From Symsagittifera roscoffensis (Eukaryota; Xenacoelomorpha; Acoela; Convolutidae), in NCBI RefSeq assembly GCF_963678635.1, contig NC_087065.1, forward strand, positions 39,495,430 through 39,559,429: a DNA stretch of 64,000 bases. Reading direction: 5' to 3'. Below the pieces are notes generated by a model. The model ran no database searches and was not told where the DNA came from. It was given only the letters and a program-made list of their open reading frames with translations. The translations under genes were made by a program, and so were the position numbers. Shown here in pieces: positions 24,404 to 36,030 of the stretch. Within the stretch, counting starts at the first letter, position 1, and each line of letters starts with the position of its first letter.

Positions 24404-24617
24404 GGCTCTTTTCCAGTTCCCCCCTTTCATATTCAATTTGGAAAAGTCTATTTGACGTTGTCACAATGCAATGAAATTTGGCGTGGTGAACAAACCAACA
24501 ACTGTGAACAGATTTGTTCTTCATACTTTACAGCGTAACTTCACGCATTTATCCGTAATAACACGTAAAACAAATATAAAACTCGTTTTTTTTGAATGGG
24601 GGAACTGGAAAAGAGCC
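24404..24617. mobile_element. Family D hAT-like MITE with perfect 8-bp TSD
   Basis: Ends GGCTCTTTTCCAGTTCCCCC and GGGGGAACTGGAAAAGAGCC are perfect inverted copies, flanked by ACCACTCG on both sides. The interior (GCAATGAAATTTGGCGTGGT, CAGCGTAACTTCACGCATTT) matches the copy at 56300. Confidence 0.88.
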
Positions 24618-24779
24618 ACCACTCGTTAGACCATAAAATTGATGCTCGTGTGAGGTGAGGGGGAGAGTCAAATTGAAATTTTGAAAGGTGGGAGGAGCGC
24701 AAAAGAGCCCAAATTTTCAACTTTTAAGTTTAAATGCGGCGGAGGGGGTGAAAACTTCCAAGAGGAGAACTCAAATTGA

Positions 24780-24961
24780 GTGCTCTTTTCCAGTTTTCTA
24801 CCTTCCTGTTTATTGTAAAAATCTGATCACGGCTTTTTTCGACTCCCCCACAAACATTTAAAATTACCTTTTCTTATCATTGTCGTACATTTTATGGCTG
24901 AAAGCGTGATGCTTTTCAAAACTGAAATTCAAAACTGTGAGGGGAAGTGGAAAAGTGCCCT
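24780..24961. mobile_element. Family D relics, nested or partial
   Basis: TGCTCTTTTCCAGTTTTC at the left, a second left-type end GGCTTTTTTCGACTCCCCCA at 24832, and a right-type end GAGGGGAAGTGGAAAAGTGC at about 24958. Probably one short copy (24832-24959) next to a broken one. Confidence 0.5.
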
Positions 24962-25378
24962 ATTCACTTGTTCACGCTGACACTTTTTGTTGCCGTTTAG
25001 AACATCATATTTCATTTTAAATAAGTTTTTTTAAATTGATAAAACTGTAAAAAAAAGCCAAAAAGATTCCCTGTTTTTTAGGTTGAATTGGGTTGAAATT
25101 TGAATTTTTTTGTTTGTATTGTCCCATTGTTTAAAAATTAACTAATTAGGCGTTGACAATTAGGTAAAGATCGGTTACTTTATTCTTCATTTTGATCTGG
25201 GAAAGAGTCACATAGTTATCCACCCGACAGAGAAAGCTTAAATTTTACCGCTAAATTAATCTAATCTTCTGGTGTCACATGTGACGTCATATTTTCTTCA
25301 CATTGTTTGTGACTTTGCTGAAGAAATCACTCAAATTCGATAACCAATACACTAATTTTGAACGAGTTTATATTTGAC

Positions 25379-25870
25379 ATGGCCACTTGTGATCCTAAGT
25401 TAGAACCCTTTTGCAAAACTTGGAAATTGACTAAGCAACCCGAAGATGAAAAAGCGCGTACGGCATTGGCAAATTCATGGGGTTCCGGATGCTCCAAACC
25501 AGCTTCCGAATGCACAGAGATTCCGACGTTTCGTCTTAAAACGTCCTGCAAGGACGTTTGCAAGTACTACTTGATCCAGAGACGGGGTTCGAACAGAAAT
25601 GTGATTGGACCAGTCACTATGGACGGAAAACCCAGTGAGATTCAACGCCCAGGGTCAAATTATCACCTTTCATGTGACGTGAAGGATAAATGTGTGACTC
25701 TTACCATGCAGGATGTGGCCAAGAAGTACCCGCCCACTGTGGTAGCTCACGTGCTCGATAGTGATGAAAGTATGACTGTGACCCAAAATGGGGGACCCCT
25801 TGGGATGGAGATTGTCGCTGGATTCACAGCTGTTGAAAACGTGGAATCAAAGGAAGACGAGGAACTTTAA
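25379..25870 (+). CDS. Intronless intronic ORF, 163 aa, possible FABP/calycin-like protein
   Basis: The first ATG (context GACATGGCC) opens a frame of 163 codons ending TAA, with balanced codon use unlike the surrounding AT-rich intron. The start LEPFCKTWKLTKQPEDEKAR resembles the 'F.gtWkl....nfd.yl' opening of intracellular fatty-acid-binding proteins. Further on, strand-like segments (PTFRLKTS, IGPVTMDGKPSEIQRPG, KCVTLTMQDVAKKYP) loosely follow the beta-barrel order (ending 'g..lv.t...ddv..vr.y'). It is about 30 residues longer than a typical FABP and cysteine-rich. No signal peptide or membrane segment. It lies inside intron 8 on the same strand as the receptor and has no introns; no nearby AATAAA was found. 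It could be a nested gene or a retrocopy. The function is a weak inference. Confidence 0.6.
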   Translation: MATCDPKLEPFCKTWKLTKQPEDEKARTALANSWGSGCSKPASECTEIPTFRLKTSCKDVCKYYLIQRRGSNRNVIGPVTMDGKPSEIQRPGSNYHLSCDVKDKCVTLTMQDVAKKYPPTVVAHVLDSDESMTVTQNGGPLGMEIVAGFTAVENVESKEDEEL

Positions 25871-26360
25871 GCGTCATGAATTAGAACAAAACATAAACGT
25901 AACAAATCAAAAGAATGATTACAGCAGCTGTCTAAGGTTCACCGTTTGTCATTACAAAAATACCAACTTTTCAAACTCATTTAAAGAACAAAGTCAACTT
26001 AGAACAAGTATCAGCTCTTGACACTAACTTTTCACAAATTAGCTTGAGAAGCTAACTAGCTTGATCAGTCAAACCTTGCTTCTCATTTTCATCAGCACTT
26101 TTAAGCTTTCAATTTTTTTGGAAAATAATTGAATCGGGTAAAAACCTGAATTTTGGCACGCTATGAAGTGTAGTATCCAAAACGAGGTGGGTGATATATT
26201 TATCGACAAAACGTACGCTTTTTAACTGAAAAACTATAGATCGACCAATCTTTTCGCTCGAAAAAGATCGATTTGTTTCCTTTTGCCCTCCACCAGAAAC
26301 TTTTCACTTCAGTTCGCCGTCTTTGATTGTCCGAATTTCGGTACTTTGAAGTACTAGCAT

Positions 26361-26631
26361 AACAAAACTGCTCGTATCAGGGCAAACCTCTGAAAATTTC
26401 GACTGACTTCTAAGGTCTATGGAGCAGTAATAACGTGAAAAAATTAAATGTAATAGAATAAAAAACAAAATTTTAAATTTGAGATTTTTTGTAAAGATCA
26501 TCCACACCACAGGCCATATAAAGTACAAAAGTGATAGATTTCGCTCCTAGTAACAAATCATTTATGACAAATATGGGCTCCTTCAACCAAATTGAAACCA
26601 TTTCTAAGACGGTTTACGAAAGTCAGAACAA
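26361..26631 (-). mobile_element. Family A repeat, reverse, internal deletion
   Basis: It starts AACAAAACTGCTCGTATCAG and ends ACGAAAGTCAGAACAA. The interior jumps from TTTCTAAGACGG straight to the 5' end, so about half the element is missing. It abuts a second copy in the same orientation. Confidence 0.7.
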
Positions 26632-26973
26632 GACTGCTCGTATCATAGAATGTTACGACTGCGCATTAATTGATCTCAAATAGTTTTTGTTAATTTAAAT
26701 TTTGACAACTTATGAATTTTAATAAAACCAGTTAGCTTGCCTCATTTCAATTTGGAACGATTATGAGTGCGGATAATGTGTCACGCATTAATAATTTGCG
26801 TAAAGATTCAAACTATCAAAGTTTTAATCGAGTTTTCCTCACTTTTATTTAGTGCAAGCAATACTCACTCGGCAATCCAAAGATTTTCGGAGCAATAATC
26901 ATTTTGGGAGCAGTCAACTTTTCTAAAATCTGCCTTAATATATATTACTCACTTTCTTCAAAAGTCGGAACAA
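26632..26973 (-). mobile_element. Family B repeat, reverse, tandem to preceding copy
   Basis: It begins GACTGCTCGTATCATAGAAT with a decayed hairpin and ends CTTCAAAAGTCGGAACAATA. The interior is of the B type (GCGCATTAATTGATC, TTTGGAACGATTATGAG). Confidence 0.65.
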
Positions 26974-27119
26974 TAATCAAAATATAAGGACTTCATGTAA
27001 AACCACCGCATAACGCATGACAAATTGCTTTTAAAATTAGATGGAGGCCAGGCGTGCAGGGTACAGCCAAAAGTTGATACATAAGTTGATAGCAAGTACG
27101 TGTATCAACTTATGCTTAT

Positions 27120-27516
27120 GCAATGGCGGATCTAGGGTTTTCTCCAGAAGGGGAGGCGGATTTTCTAAAAAATCTCGAGAATTTATTGACCTTTTTTAAG
27201 GTCAATCAAGCTGATTTTCCGAGCACTCACAAATCACTATAAAAAGTGTATTGTGACTATAAAAAGTGTATTTTCATGTTCTGCACCGTAGGCGAGTTTT
27301 AAAAAACTGGCCAAAAAGGCGTTTTAGGCATTTTTTGGAAAACTTTGACCAAAAAATAAAAAATCGCGTTTTTTCGGCGCGCGCTTCCCCCTGCAAATGA
27401 GTAATTCTTGATACCGAAGGCGCATGTAGAGAAAAAATTTAGGGTCCGTCAGCCAAAAATGGATATCTCAAAATAATACGAATAGTACAAACACCCTCCT
27501 CCTAGATCCGCTGGTG
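27120..27516 (+). mobile_element. Family C hAT-like MITE
   Basis: Left CAATGGCGGATCTAGGG and right CCTAGATCCGCTGGTG are inverted copies. The interior carries the family blocks TCGAGAATTTATTGACC, CGCGTTTTTTCGGCGCGCG and CCAAAAATGGATATCTCAAA. Flanking 8-mers do not match, so the duplication has decayed or the ends are off by a few bases. Confidence 0.72.
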
Positions 27517-27641
27517 AACTGAACTTATGGTTGCAAGTAATTTTTCTAATCTTAGTCTTTGCATGCTACTTTATTTTTAATTGCTACTTTTGAAAAGCAA
27601 TAAATTGAAATAATTACAAATAATTCAAGTGATTTCAAAAA

Positions 27642-28141
27642 AACAAGACTGCTCGTATCAAGGCGAAGCCCTGAATGTTCTAACTGCCTTTTAAGGTTTA
27701 TGAAGCAATAATAACCTTAAAAAAATAAATGAAATAAAAATTTAAAAAAATTTTAAATTTGAATTTTTTTATGAAAATCATCCCCCCACACGTCATAAAA
27801 AATTCAAAAAAGATAGTTTTCGCTCCTTGCAACAACACATCAATTATGGCAAATAAGCTTCTTTCAACCAATTTGGATCGATTTCTAAGACGGATTAAAT
27901 CTCCGCTTACGCTTTAACAGTGCGAAATACATCGCGCGTTAATTGTCCCAAATTGGCCAAAATGGCAGTCTTTAAACCCCTATAATTTTGAGAAAAATAA
28001 TCACAGATAAAATATCTTTTCAAATTTAAGCTCAAGACAACGAAACCTTTTCTGTCAAAAATGGCTAGTTAACTAGTCGAAATTTTTCTGAAGAAAAAAA
28101 CCCACCCCGAGCACAATTATTCCTTTACTTTCGTATAGAAA
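27642..28141 (-). mobile_element. Family A repeat, reverse
   Basis: It starts AACAAGACTGCTCGTATCAA plus hairpin GGCGAAGCC, has the interior CCGCTTACGCTTTAACAGTG and CACCCCGAGCACAATTATTC, and ends in a truncated TTTCGTATAGAAA. Confidence 0.78.
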
Positions 28142-29567
28142 TAATTTCAAAAAAATTTCAATTTAATTTCAATTTCAATTAATTAAATTCTAAAATTAAC
28201 ACAACCATTACAAATCTAATATTCATTCTAATACATTTATTGTTCAGTTTGAGGCAAAGAGTTGCTGTTCTGAGTTTCCATTTGCGAAATAAACCTTTTG
28301 AATCGTGGAGCGACAATTCGTAACAGGCGACAAATCGTAACTGGCTACAATTCGTAACTTCAGGAATAAAGTTAACATTTGGCTATAAATTGTATTTATT
28401 CCGCCCAAAAAGTAATATTTCAAGATCTTGAATTGAAACTATTTTGCTTCAACTTGATTGGCTAGAAAATGCCAATCAAATTTCATCATCATTTCAAAAT
28501 GTTTTTTTTTAGAATTTTAATTCAATTTATAAATGTGACGAATTAGCTAAAATTAATAATTATTTTGAAATTTATTCAAGCTTGATAACATAACCTGCAG
28601 TGTTTTACTCAGAACAGAAAAAAACACTAAATATAACTACAGGAAAAAATGCCAAACATCTTCTGAAAATTTGGCCTTGTTAGAAATCAACTAAAAATTA
28701 AAGCGATCGCAGTTGTATTAACAAAACAAATCCGGGCGATCTGTGCTTTCCTCTCTGTACTTATACATTGAATACTACAAAGTTACAAATAGGTGGAATT
28801 TTGGAGGGAATAAGTAAGAAGACCCATTTGGAAACACTTTTCTAAACTATTTTCGACAATCCGAACAGTTTTTACAAAACTCGTTAGTGCTCAAATTTAA
28901 GAACTGATCTCGATGCGCCAAAAATAGGTCTCTTGACTCTGAAAATTTTCTTAACTGAGTTACTTTAAATTAGTTTCATTAAGTGCAATCAATTTAGTTC
29001 ATCAGTCAATTAAAATTCATTCGAAAAGGGGCTGTAAATTTTTGTTAACACGATGGATGGGGCTATGAAAGGAAACACCCAATAAAAAATCATTTGATTT
29101 TTCAAAAATGAGAAACTCAAAAGACATTTGATGCTTGGACATTTGTGTCCTTGACAAAATAGTCTAAAAGCTGAATAATTATCAACTCAGTTTTATTTTG
29201 TTCTAAGTTCCTATTTGAATTTGTTTTTCTAAAGTTTATATCATATCATCTTTGTAGCCCCATTTTCATGTTGAGGAAAACGTATAATCTTCAATTTTCA
29301 GATTGCTTATGTCCCAAGATTTTTTTGTACCTACAATCTTATATTCAAGTAATGTCGACTAGGGTGCCGCTCTGTAAATTTCTTATTGTGCTTGGCTAAA
29401 AACCACAGATGCCCTTCTCGACTTCTTTCTTCTTCAATTCATTTATGTTTTGATATATCACAATGGTGTGAATTTCAATTTTGCTTCTGTTTATGCTCTT
29501 GATGAAGTAGTCTGCAACAGTTTCCTATAAACTAGTATCCTAGCTAAGATTTCCCCATTTCTTTTTA

Positions 29568-29874
29568 TTGTTCCGACTTTCGATACGAAAGTAACGGAAT
29601 ATTTGTGCTCGGGGTGGGTTTTATCGTTCCAAGTTGATGGTTGAAAGAAGCTTATTTGCCATAATTGATTTGTTACAAGGAGCGAAATCTATTCTTTGGT
29701 ACTTTATATGGAGTGTCGGGGGGGGGGAGAGATTTTCATATAAAATTTAAAATTTTAGAAAAAAAATCATCTTATTTTATTGCATTTCATTTTTTTAATT
29801 GTTATTACTGCTCCATAAACCTTAAAAGGCAGTCGGAACATTCAGGGCTTCGCCCTGATACGAGCAGTCTTGTT
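29568..29874 (+). mobile_element. Family A repeat, forward, internal deletion
   Basis: Complete ends (TTGTTCCGACTTTCGATACG at the left; GGGCTTCGCCCTGATACGAG then CAGTCTTGTT at the right), but after CTCGGGGTGGGTTTTATC it jumps to GTTCCAAGTTGATGG, losing about 230 bp. Confidence 0.82.
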
Positions 29875-30145
29875 ATGTTCTATCAAAACTACGTTAATTA
29901 AAATTGCTCAAATACGGCCACCAAATGCTTAAACACAAAATCTACCAAAATCATCGCTATTTACAGGCGGACAGCTTCAGATAACAATTGCTTTGGCCTG
30001 TTTTGTCTTGGTATTTTTCAGTAGTTTTTTTCAGTAGATTTTCTTCTAGATTTTGTTTCTGGGACACAATTGTCTGGGTAAGAAACATCCGGACACGAAA
30101 CAAAAGAGTTTTCTCTACGTGAAATCAGATTAAGCGTACAAGATT

Positions 30146-30612
30146 ATTGTTCCAACTTGCGGAACGTGTTGTGGTTATTTTTTTATTCAGCCAATTTTCG
30201 GCGATCGGAATAAAACTTTCAACACAAATTTTCAAGTTATATCGACTCCCTGAAATCAAATTGAAATAAAATTTTTCCTCTGATCATTTTTTGCAAAGTT
30301 TCCGGAGTATGAAAACTGCCTACAAGTTGACATTGCTCTGGACTAATTTATGCGCACTGTGAAGATTTTATTTGTAAGCCTAAAAAGGTAACGCGAACTA
30401 TTTATGCATGGTGAATTATCCCGCACAACAAAGACGATCCAAGTTGAATTTAGGCTAGCTAATTGTCGTAATATTTTCGTACGACTCAAACTTTTACACT
30501 TGATCTTTGATTTTGTCCAAAGTTTATAGTTTTTCAATTTTTTTCCCAAAACTCTATTCGATATGGATTCGGAACATTCAGGGCTTTGCCTTGATATACA
30601 AGCAGTCTTGTT
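30146..30612 (+). mobile_element. Family B repeat, forward
   Basis: Left TTGTTCCAACTTGCGG, right TCAGGGCTTTGCCTTGATAT plus AGCAGTCTTGTT. The interior contains the B-type blocks TTTTTATTCAGCCAA and GGACTAATTTATGCGC. Confidence 0.72.
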
Positions 30613-31192
30613 GGTGTATATAATGTTCTAAAGTCTCTGCAATCGTATTTCAGACTGATGTTAAACACGCCGGAAAAACAGCAGGACGTTTTTATACTTT
30701 AATAGAACAAGGATGTATAGAAGAGAGAATCATCAGGCCATTTCCTGGCCACAAGATTGCGGCCAACAAAGAAAACTCAAAATGCAAAATATCTGGACGT
30801 TTTTCAAAATTGTTTTTTTTTCTGAAATAGGCGTTGTTCATGTTCTTGAGATAAGTTAAAAGTACATTCAAATAAGAATGGAGAATTGGCTCCTTTTTTG
30901 CTTTTTTGACCGGGTACTTGCGAATTAACCCGGGTTAATTCTATGGCCATCAATCTTATTTGTGTTTTTTACAAATTTGTTCAAGCACTTTGCTGGCATT
31001 GATTACATTTTAAAAGGCGACATATTTCACACAAAGCGGCTATAAAATTTACCTCTAGGTATGACACGATAACAATTTTTTTTCCTTGACTTTCATCGTC
31101 AAACTTAGATTTTCCTGGGTTCATGTGGAAAATGTCAAAACAATTGAAGAAGATAACCTGTATTTCCTGATGGTTTTTACTGCTCCAACCAC

Positions 31193-31476
31193 TTTGGAAA
31201 TTTTATCAACCTTTTTTTGTAGGTCGACCAAATTGATTTTCCGAGCTCTCACAAATCACTAAAAAGACCATATTTGGACCAAATTTTCTGCGCCGCAGTC
31301 GAAATGTTTTAAACACAGGACAAAAAAGGCGTTCAGAAAAAAATTTTGATTCCGCCAGCCAAAGCTGGATATCTTAAAATAGTACAAAGGGGGAAAGAAG
31401 CGAGGGGAATTCTTGAGGAAAAGAAGCGTCTGCCGCCCCCCTCCCCCGCCTTCCCCCATTTAAATCCGCTGGTGTT
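31193..31476 (+). mobile_element. Family C fragment
   Basis: The left terminus is missing. Blocks GTCGACCAAATTGATTTTCC, AAAAGGCGTTCAG and AGCTGGATATCTTAAAATAG match the family. The right end is CATTTAAATCCGCTGGTG. Confidence 0.6.
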
Positions 31477-31629
31477 CAAACATATTTCTGCATAGATCGC
31501 ATTCGTTTGCTATTTACCAGCAAATAGATAGATTGTTGGTTGTATGCACAGCGCTTATGCTGATTTTAAATAGGGTTGTTATGAACTCCAAATTCCTCGC
31601 TCTTTTTCAAGGGTTTATTTTTCACCACC

Positions 31630-33480
31630 CAGAAAAATCAATCGAACGGTTTTTGTTTGAACAGCCGAGCAATAAATCTCGTGTCACTGCAGAGTCTTCA
31701 ATTTCCGAGTGCATTTAGCGTGTCTACATAAACCGAAATTCCGACAACGTTTTTTTTGTGTCAAAATACATAGTGATATCCTTTGCTTGGATATCTTTCC
31801 CTCAGAAGCTTTGACATCTATTGTGTAAAATAGTTTTGAAACTCTTTCACATATACTACAGTGGTGACTTAAATTAAACGGACACAACAAACAAAAATGG
31901 AGAGTTTGGATCAATTGTACAATCCCCGCCCCCAAACCAATGTAGGAGGGATGGGGAGAAATATAGATTTTTCATATGCTACCTTTGAGTATAGTCTAGA
32001 TTAGTTAAAATTAACCGCATTGCTAAAAAAAATTGAATTAAAACATTGATTTGTGTAATAAACAGCCTACACTTGCAATCCCGCATCAAAAATCTATAAA
32101 TCAAGTTTATTTGCGCGTTTGTATTAAATGCATTTTTATAGAGATTTAGTTTTTGTTTTTAATACGTGTCCGTGGAGTGCATTCCAAACAATTCAACGCG
32201 TTTTTTTCTGATTGGGTTGAGATAAAACAAAAAATGAAGGAGAAAAAAAATGAAGGAGAAAAGTTTACCAAAACTAATATTGGAAAAAAAATTTTCAACA
32301 TTCGCAACCAAAATTTTACCTCAAAAACGCGTCATTCTGGCTTTTTTAACAAATCAAGTATCACATCAATACTTTGCTGGAAAATCAAGGAGGTTTGAAA
32401 GTTCATTCCGTTTGATTTTTCCATTTTTCTTTTACTGAGAAGCGAAGTCTTGAAATGAAATGAATTACAAAAAAGACAATCGAACGGCTTTTGCTTGAAT
32501 AGCCAAACAATAAATCTCGTAACACTGCAAAGTCTTCATTTCCGACTGCCCATAGCGCGTCTGCAAAAAACAACATTTCAATAATTGTTTTTTTTTTCAA
32601 GTCAAAATACGTAGAGATATCTTTTGCTATACTTAGTGCCAAAAAAGATTCAAATGAAAATTATCTCGACTCTGTTTAATTCGCAAAAATTGGCGAGTCT
32701 TTATATTGCCGCCATAAAAAATAGAACAAAGGCGCATATAACAAACCACAATGACCCCAATTGGTAAAAATCATAACCTTGTAACGGAAGCAAATCACTG
32801 GTTAGAAATTTTGACATTCTTGGTTTAGAATAGCTTCAAAATTCAGTCACATAAATTACAGTTTTGATTTATATTAACCAGACACGAGAAACAACTTTGC
32901 AAAACTTCTTCAGGGAGGAGGGTAAAATAGATTTTTCAAAAGCTGACTTTGAGTATAGTCTAGAATTTTTCACAATCAACTATATTACTCAAAAAAATGA
33001 GACAAAACATTAATTTGTGTAATGAACAGCAAACACATGCAATTCTACAACAAAAGTGGAAAAATCATACTAATTGATCGTTTGTACAAAATGCATGATT
33101 TATACAGCATATTTTTGGAATTCATACATACATGGGGAGGGCATTCTACGGTAGGTCACTTATCGGGGGGGGGGGGGGGATTGTACGGTTGAGCCAAAAA
33201 TTTATGCTTTTTTTTCTCAAATTGAGTTGAGGTTAGACAAAAATGAAGAGAACAAAAGCTGCTTAAAGTTTCACCAAAACTAACATGATGCTGTTTAAAT
33301 TTAAAAATTCGCCCCAAACTTACCTCAAAATGGTTCGTTTTGGTTTTTTTTTCGTTAATTACGATTTACATCAAAACATTTTTTTTTAAATCTTGAAAAT
33401 TCGAAAATTCAAGTGGTTTATCTATTTTTGTACTACCGAGTAGTTAGGCTTGACATGGAAATAACTACAAAAAAAATAGC
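31630..33480 (+). repeat. Diverged 0.84-1.0 kb tandem duplication
   Basis: 31630-32465 and 32466-33480 align along their length. Paired landmarks are CAATCGAACGG at 31640 and 32479, AATAAATCTCGT at 31671 and 32509, GAGTATAGTCTAG at 31987 and 32951, and a polypurine 'AAAATGAAG' stretch near 32230 and 33238. The copies differ at many positions and by indels. The start of a third copy may be present after 33470. A G14-run near 33165 is in the second copy. No coding capacity is evident. Confidence 0.6.
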
Positions 33481-34193
33481 TTTTTGTTGTTAAAAATGTT
33501 TGATCATTTTTGGTGCTATAACCTTGTATTTGAATACCGAAAAAAGTTTTTCACAGCACTTCAATAATGGCACAAAAACATTTTTTTTTCATTTAAGACA
33601 AAAAGTCAGCTTTATATGTGATTTTGTTTGAAGGTTTTTTCGAGTTTTTGTTTTGTAAATTTTGTGACGTTCCACACTCGTTGAAGAATCTGGCTCATGA
33701 TTTCATATTTTTCAAACCTATCAAACCTCATTTTGCAATCTCGTCAAATTTTACCAGTGCTGTTCAGCTGTGAACCAGAGCCGTTAGTATGGTTAGTTAG
33801 ACACAAAAAAAATTATTAAAAATATTAATATATTTGGTTTCGCATTTTTATTTCCGTTACAAACCATACAAATTATTGCATGCAAATATTCATTATACAA
33901 TTCATAGAGGCAACCAGGGCATTGGGAGGTGACTTCGGAGGATCTATACGTGCAGTAGTAATCTGTTTGGCAGTAACAATGATATATTTTTGTTTTTTAT
34001 TCATCAAATCATACTGTACCTCTGCTGAAGCGAGTGCGAATCACTGTCAATATTGGTTGAATTGCTGGAAAGGTTCGGTTTTGTTTCCCAAAACGGTGTC
34101 TTTGATTGAGTTGCTTGAAATTTAATTCGACACTCCAGCCCAGGTCCGACTGAATCTGTTTTTTTTTGTTATCATGACGAAATGTGCTTGTAG

Positions 34194-34357
34194 GCCCGGA
34201 AGACCAACCGCGGACTCTGAGTGGGCGGGTGTTGGCCATGTTCTGGTACTTTTTCACCCTCATCATGGTGGCCACCTACACTGCCAATCTGGCCGCCTTT
34301 CTCACCATCACCCGACTGGACACTCCGATACAGAGTCTGGAAAACCTAGTGGACCAG
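34194..34357 (+). CDS. iGluR exon 9: end of pore loop and M3
   Basis: A GTGCTTGTAG acceptor and a CAG|GTAAGA donor, phase 1 in and 0 out; residues 484-538. GPEDQPRTLSGRVLAMFWYF continues the pore-loop 'QQG....Pr.lsgR' segment. FTLIMVATYTANLAAFLTI is M3, whose gate motif SYTANLAAF appears as TYTANLAAF. The exon ends TPIQSLENLVDQ, the first helix of S2. The spacing between QQ and PR is that of AMPA/kainate subunits; the GluN1 loop is two residues longer. Confidence 0.97.
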
Positions 34358-35400
34358 GTAAGACGTCATCACAGATCAGAGTTTGATCAAAAATTAAAAG
34401 GTCATTCTTCATACTAAGAGCACAGGAATTAAAAATTTAGCGAAAAATTGCTTCCACGTGTTGCATGAATTCTAACTGAGGCTTTATACCTGTTTTGCGT
34501 TTTGCATAACTGATATAAATTATAAGCTGTGTGGTTGAATGAAGTTTTTTTGCCGGCAAATAAGACCGTTTCTCGCACGATCAACTTTCATTAAAACTTC
34601 TCGAAATACCTTTTTAATTCAAAAAATTGGTGGATATCAGAATTTAGTTTTAGTGACAGAGACTTCATCTCTGAAATTGACAATGATGTTTCAAACTTTA
34701 GTCAACCCTCATTCTTGCAAACTGTTAGAATTACAAGCATGATATAATCTGCTGACTGATTTTCATCAAAAAATTACCAGACGAAAGAGCATGCGCTAAA
34801 TTCTTGTCCAGTGTTCCGAAAAAACGTTCAGCAAAGTCAAAACTTATCTAAGCAGTCGCAGCAGTGCCTCATTATTTGAACATGTTTTGACCTAAAATGT
34901 TATTTGCTATTTACATTTTGTTTTCCCTGATATTATCTATTGGCCTTTTGTTTTGAAAAAACAGAAATGCGTGAGATATAAAAAAAGATAAACCTGCAAA
35001 TCTTTTGAAAGCGACTGTTTTTTCAGATGCTACTAGTCGCTGTTATACTTTCGTAAAGTAATCAGGAATATGTTGGCTAGATGTTTGCAATTCAAAATCA
35101 TTATCTGATCAAATCTGGAAAAAACTGAAGCTAGGCCAGAGAATGTCAAAACACGTAGTCTACTTTGCACATCGCTAATGATTGATTTTTATTCTAAATG
35201 GAGATTGTTAACAGATCTTTGTTGCTAACTTGAGGCTTATAAAGTTACCAATTAAGTTTCGATCATTGATTTTTTTGCACTCTTATTTAAAGAAAATGCT
35301 TTTTTGAGATCGATGAGCTAGCTCATTGAAACAAATTTTAAAGAACCTCTACTAAAAATAATTTCATAGTTGCATTTTATAACTTTAATTTCTGACGTTA

Positions 35401-35792
35401 TGTTCTGATTTCATATTGAAACAGATCAGAAACATAGAACTTATTGTTCTCAAAAAGCGTAACGCCGCCGCCACCATAAAGTCAATCTGTTTATATCTCT
35501 TTGTAAAATGATTGAAAAATATTTGGCATAATTCGTATAACGTTTTAAGCATTGGAAATTAAAACGCCTCTTCTCGTGAAATACGAATAATAATGACTCT
35601 TCTCGTAGGATACGAATGCACGAACGACACTTCTCGTAAAATACGAATGCACGAATAATATTCACAAGAGATCACGAAGTTAAAAAATTAACTTCTTAAT
35701 TGCTACGACAATTTGGGAGGTTTCCCAATGAGGTAAAAAACAGAAGCTGAAAACTACTGATATTCATCATAAACTTTTTTCTTACAACACAC

Positions 35793-35833
<41 letters not shown>

Positions 35834-36030
35834 AAAACATCAAGCATTCTCAGTCAAAATATCTCAAATCCAACCCTTAAAATAAATATCGAGTGTAAAG
35901 GCAACTTGCAGTAAATTCATACTATTTTCTTTTCTAATAAAATGTTTTCCCAGCGAATTTTAGAATTAATTTCTAAGATAGAAAGTAGAAATGACCCTAT
36001 ATTACTCGCAAGCGTTTTGTCCGACGTACA
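35401..36030 (+). repeat. 5' LTR
   Basis: It starts TGTTCTGATTTCATATTGAA and ends TCCGACGTACA. It aligns throughout with 46008-46617, including CGTATAACGTTTTAAGCATT, the repeated CGAATGCACGAACGACAC block, a (TC)n microsatellite at 35793-35832 and GAAAGTAGAAA. An ATAAATATCGAG stretch near 35885 may serve as the poly(A) region. No standard TGG primer-binding site follows. Confidence 0.82.

Larger units (their letters stand above)
15320..34193 (+). other. Intron 8, the large pore-loop intron
   Basis: GT-AG, 18.9 kb, phase 1. It splits the Gly484 codon one codon after the Q/R site. It is filled with transposon remains and one intronless ORF, all listed separately. Gaps between listed features (15.3-16.3, 18.3-19.8, 20.7-22.0, 28.1-29.5 and 33.5-34.2 kb) are AT-rich and hold nothing recognised. 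No additional iGluR exon is needed, because exons 8 and 9 join in frame across the conserved loop. Confidence 0.8.

Noticed and set aside
32153-32438. Two overlapping Lys/Phe-rich frames
   Set aside because: They lie in the 0.84-kb tandem duplication and are not kept in the sister copy.
33880-34125. GC-richer open stretch (EATRALGGDFGGSIRAV) just before exon 9
   Set aside because: Exons 8 and 9 join in phase across the conserved pore loop with family spacing, so an exon here would insert residues into the pore. No donor in the right phase.
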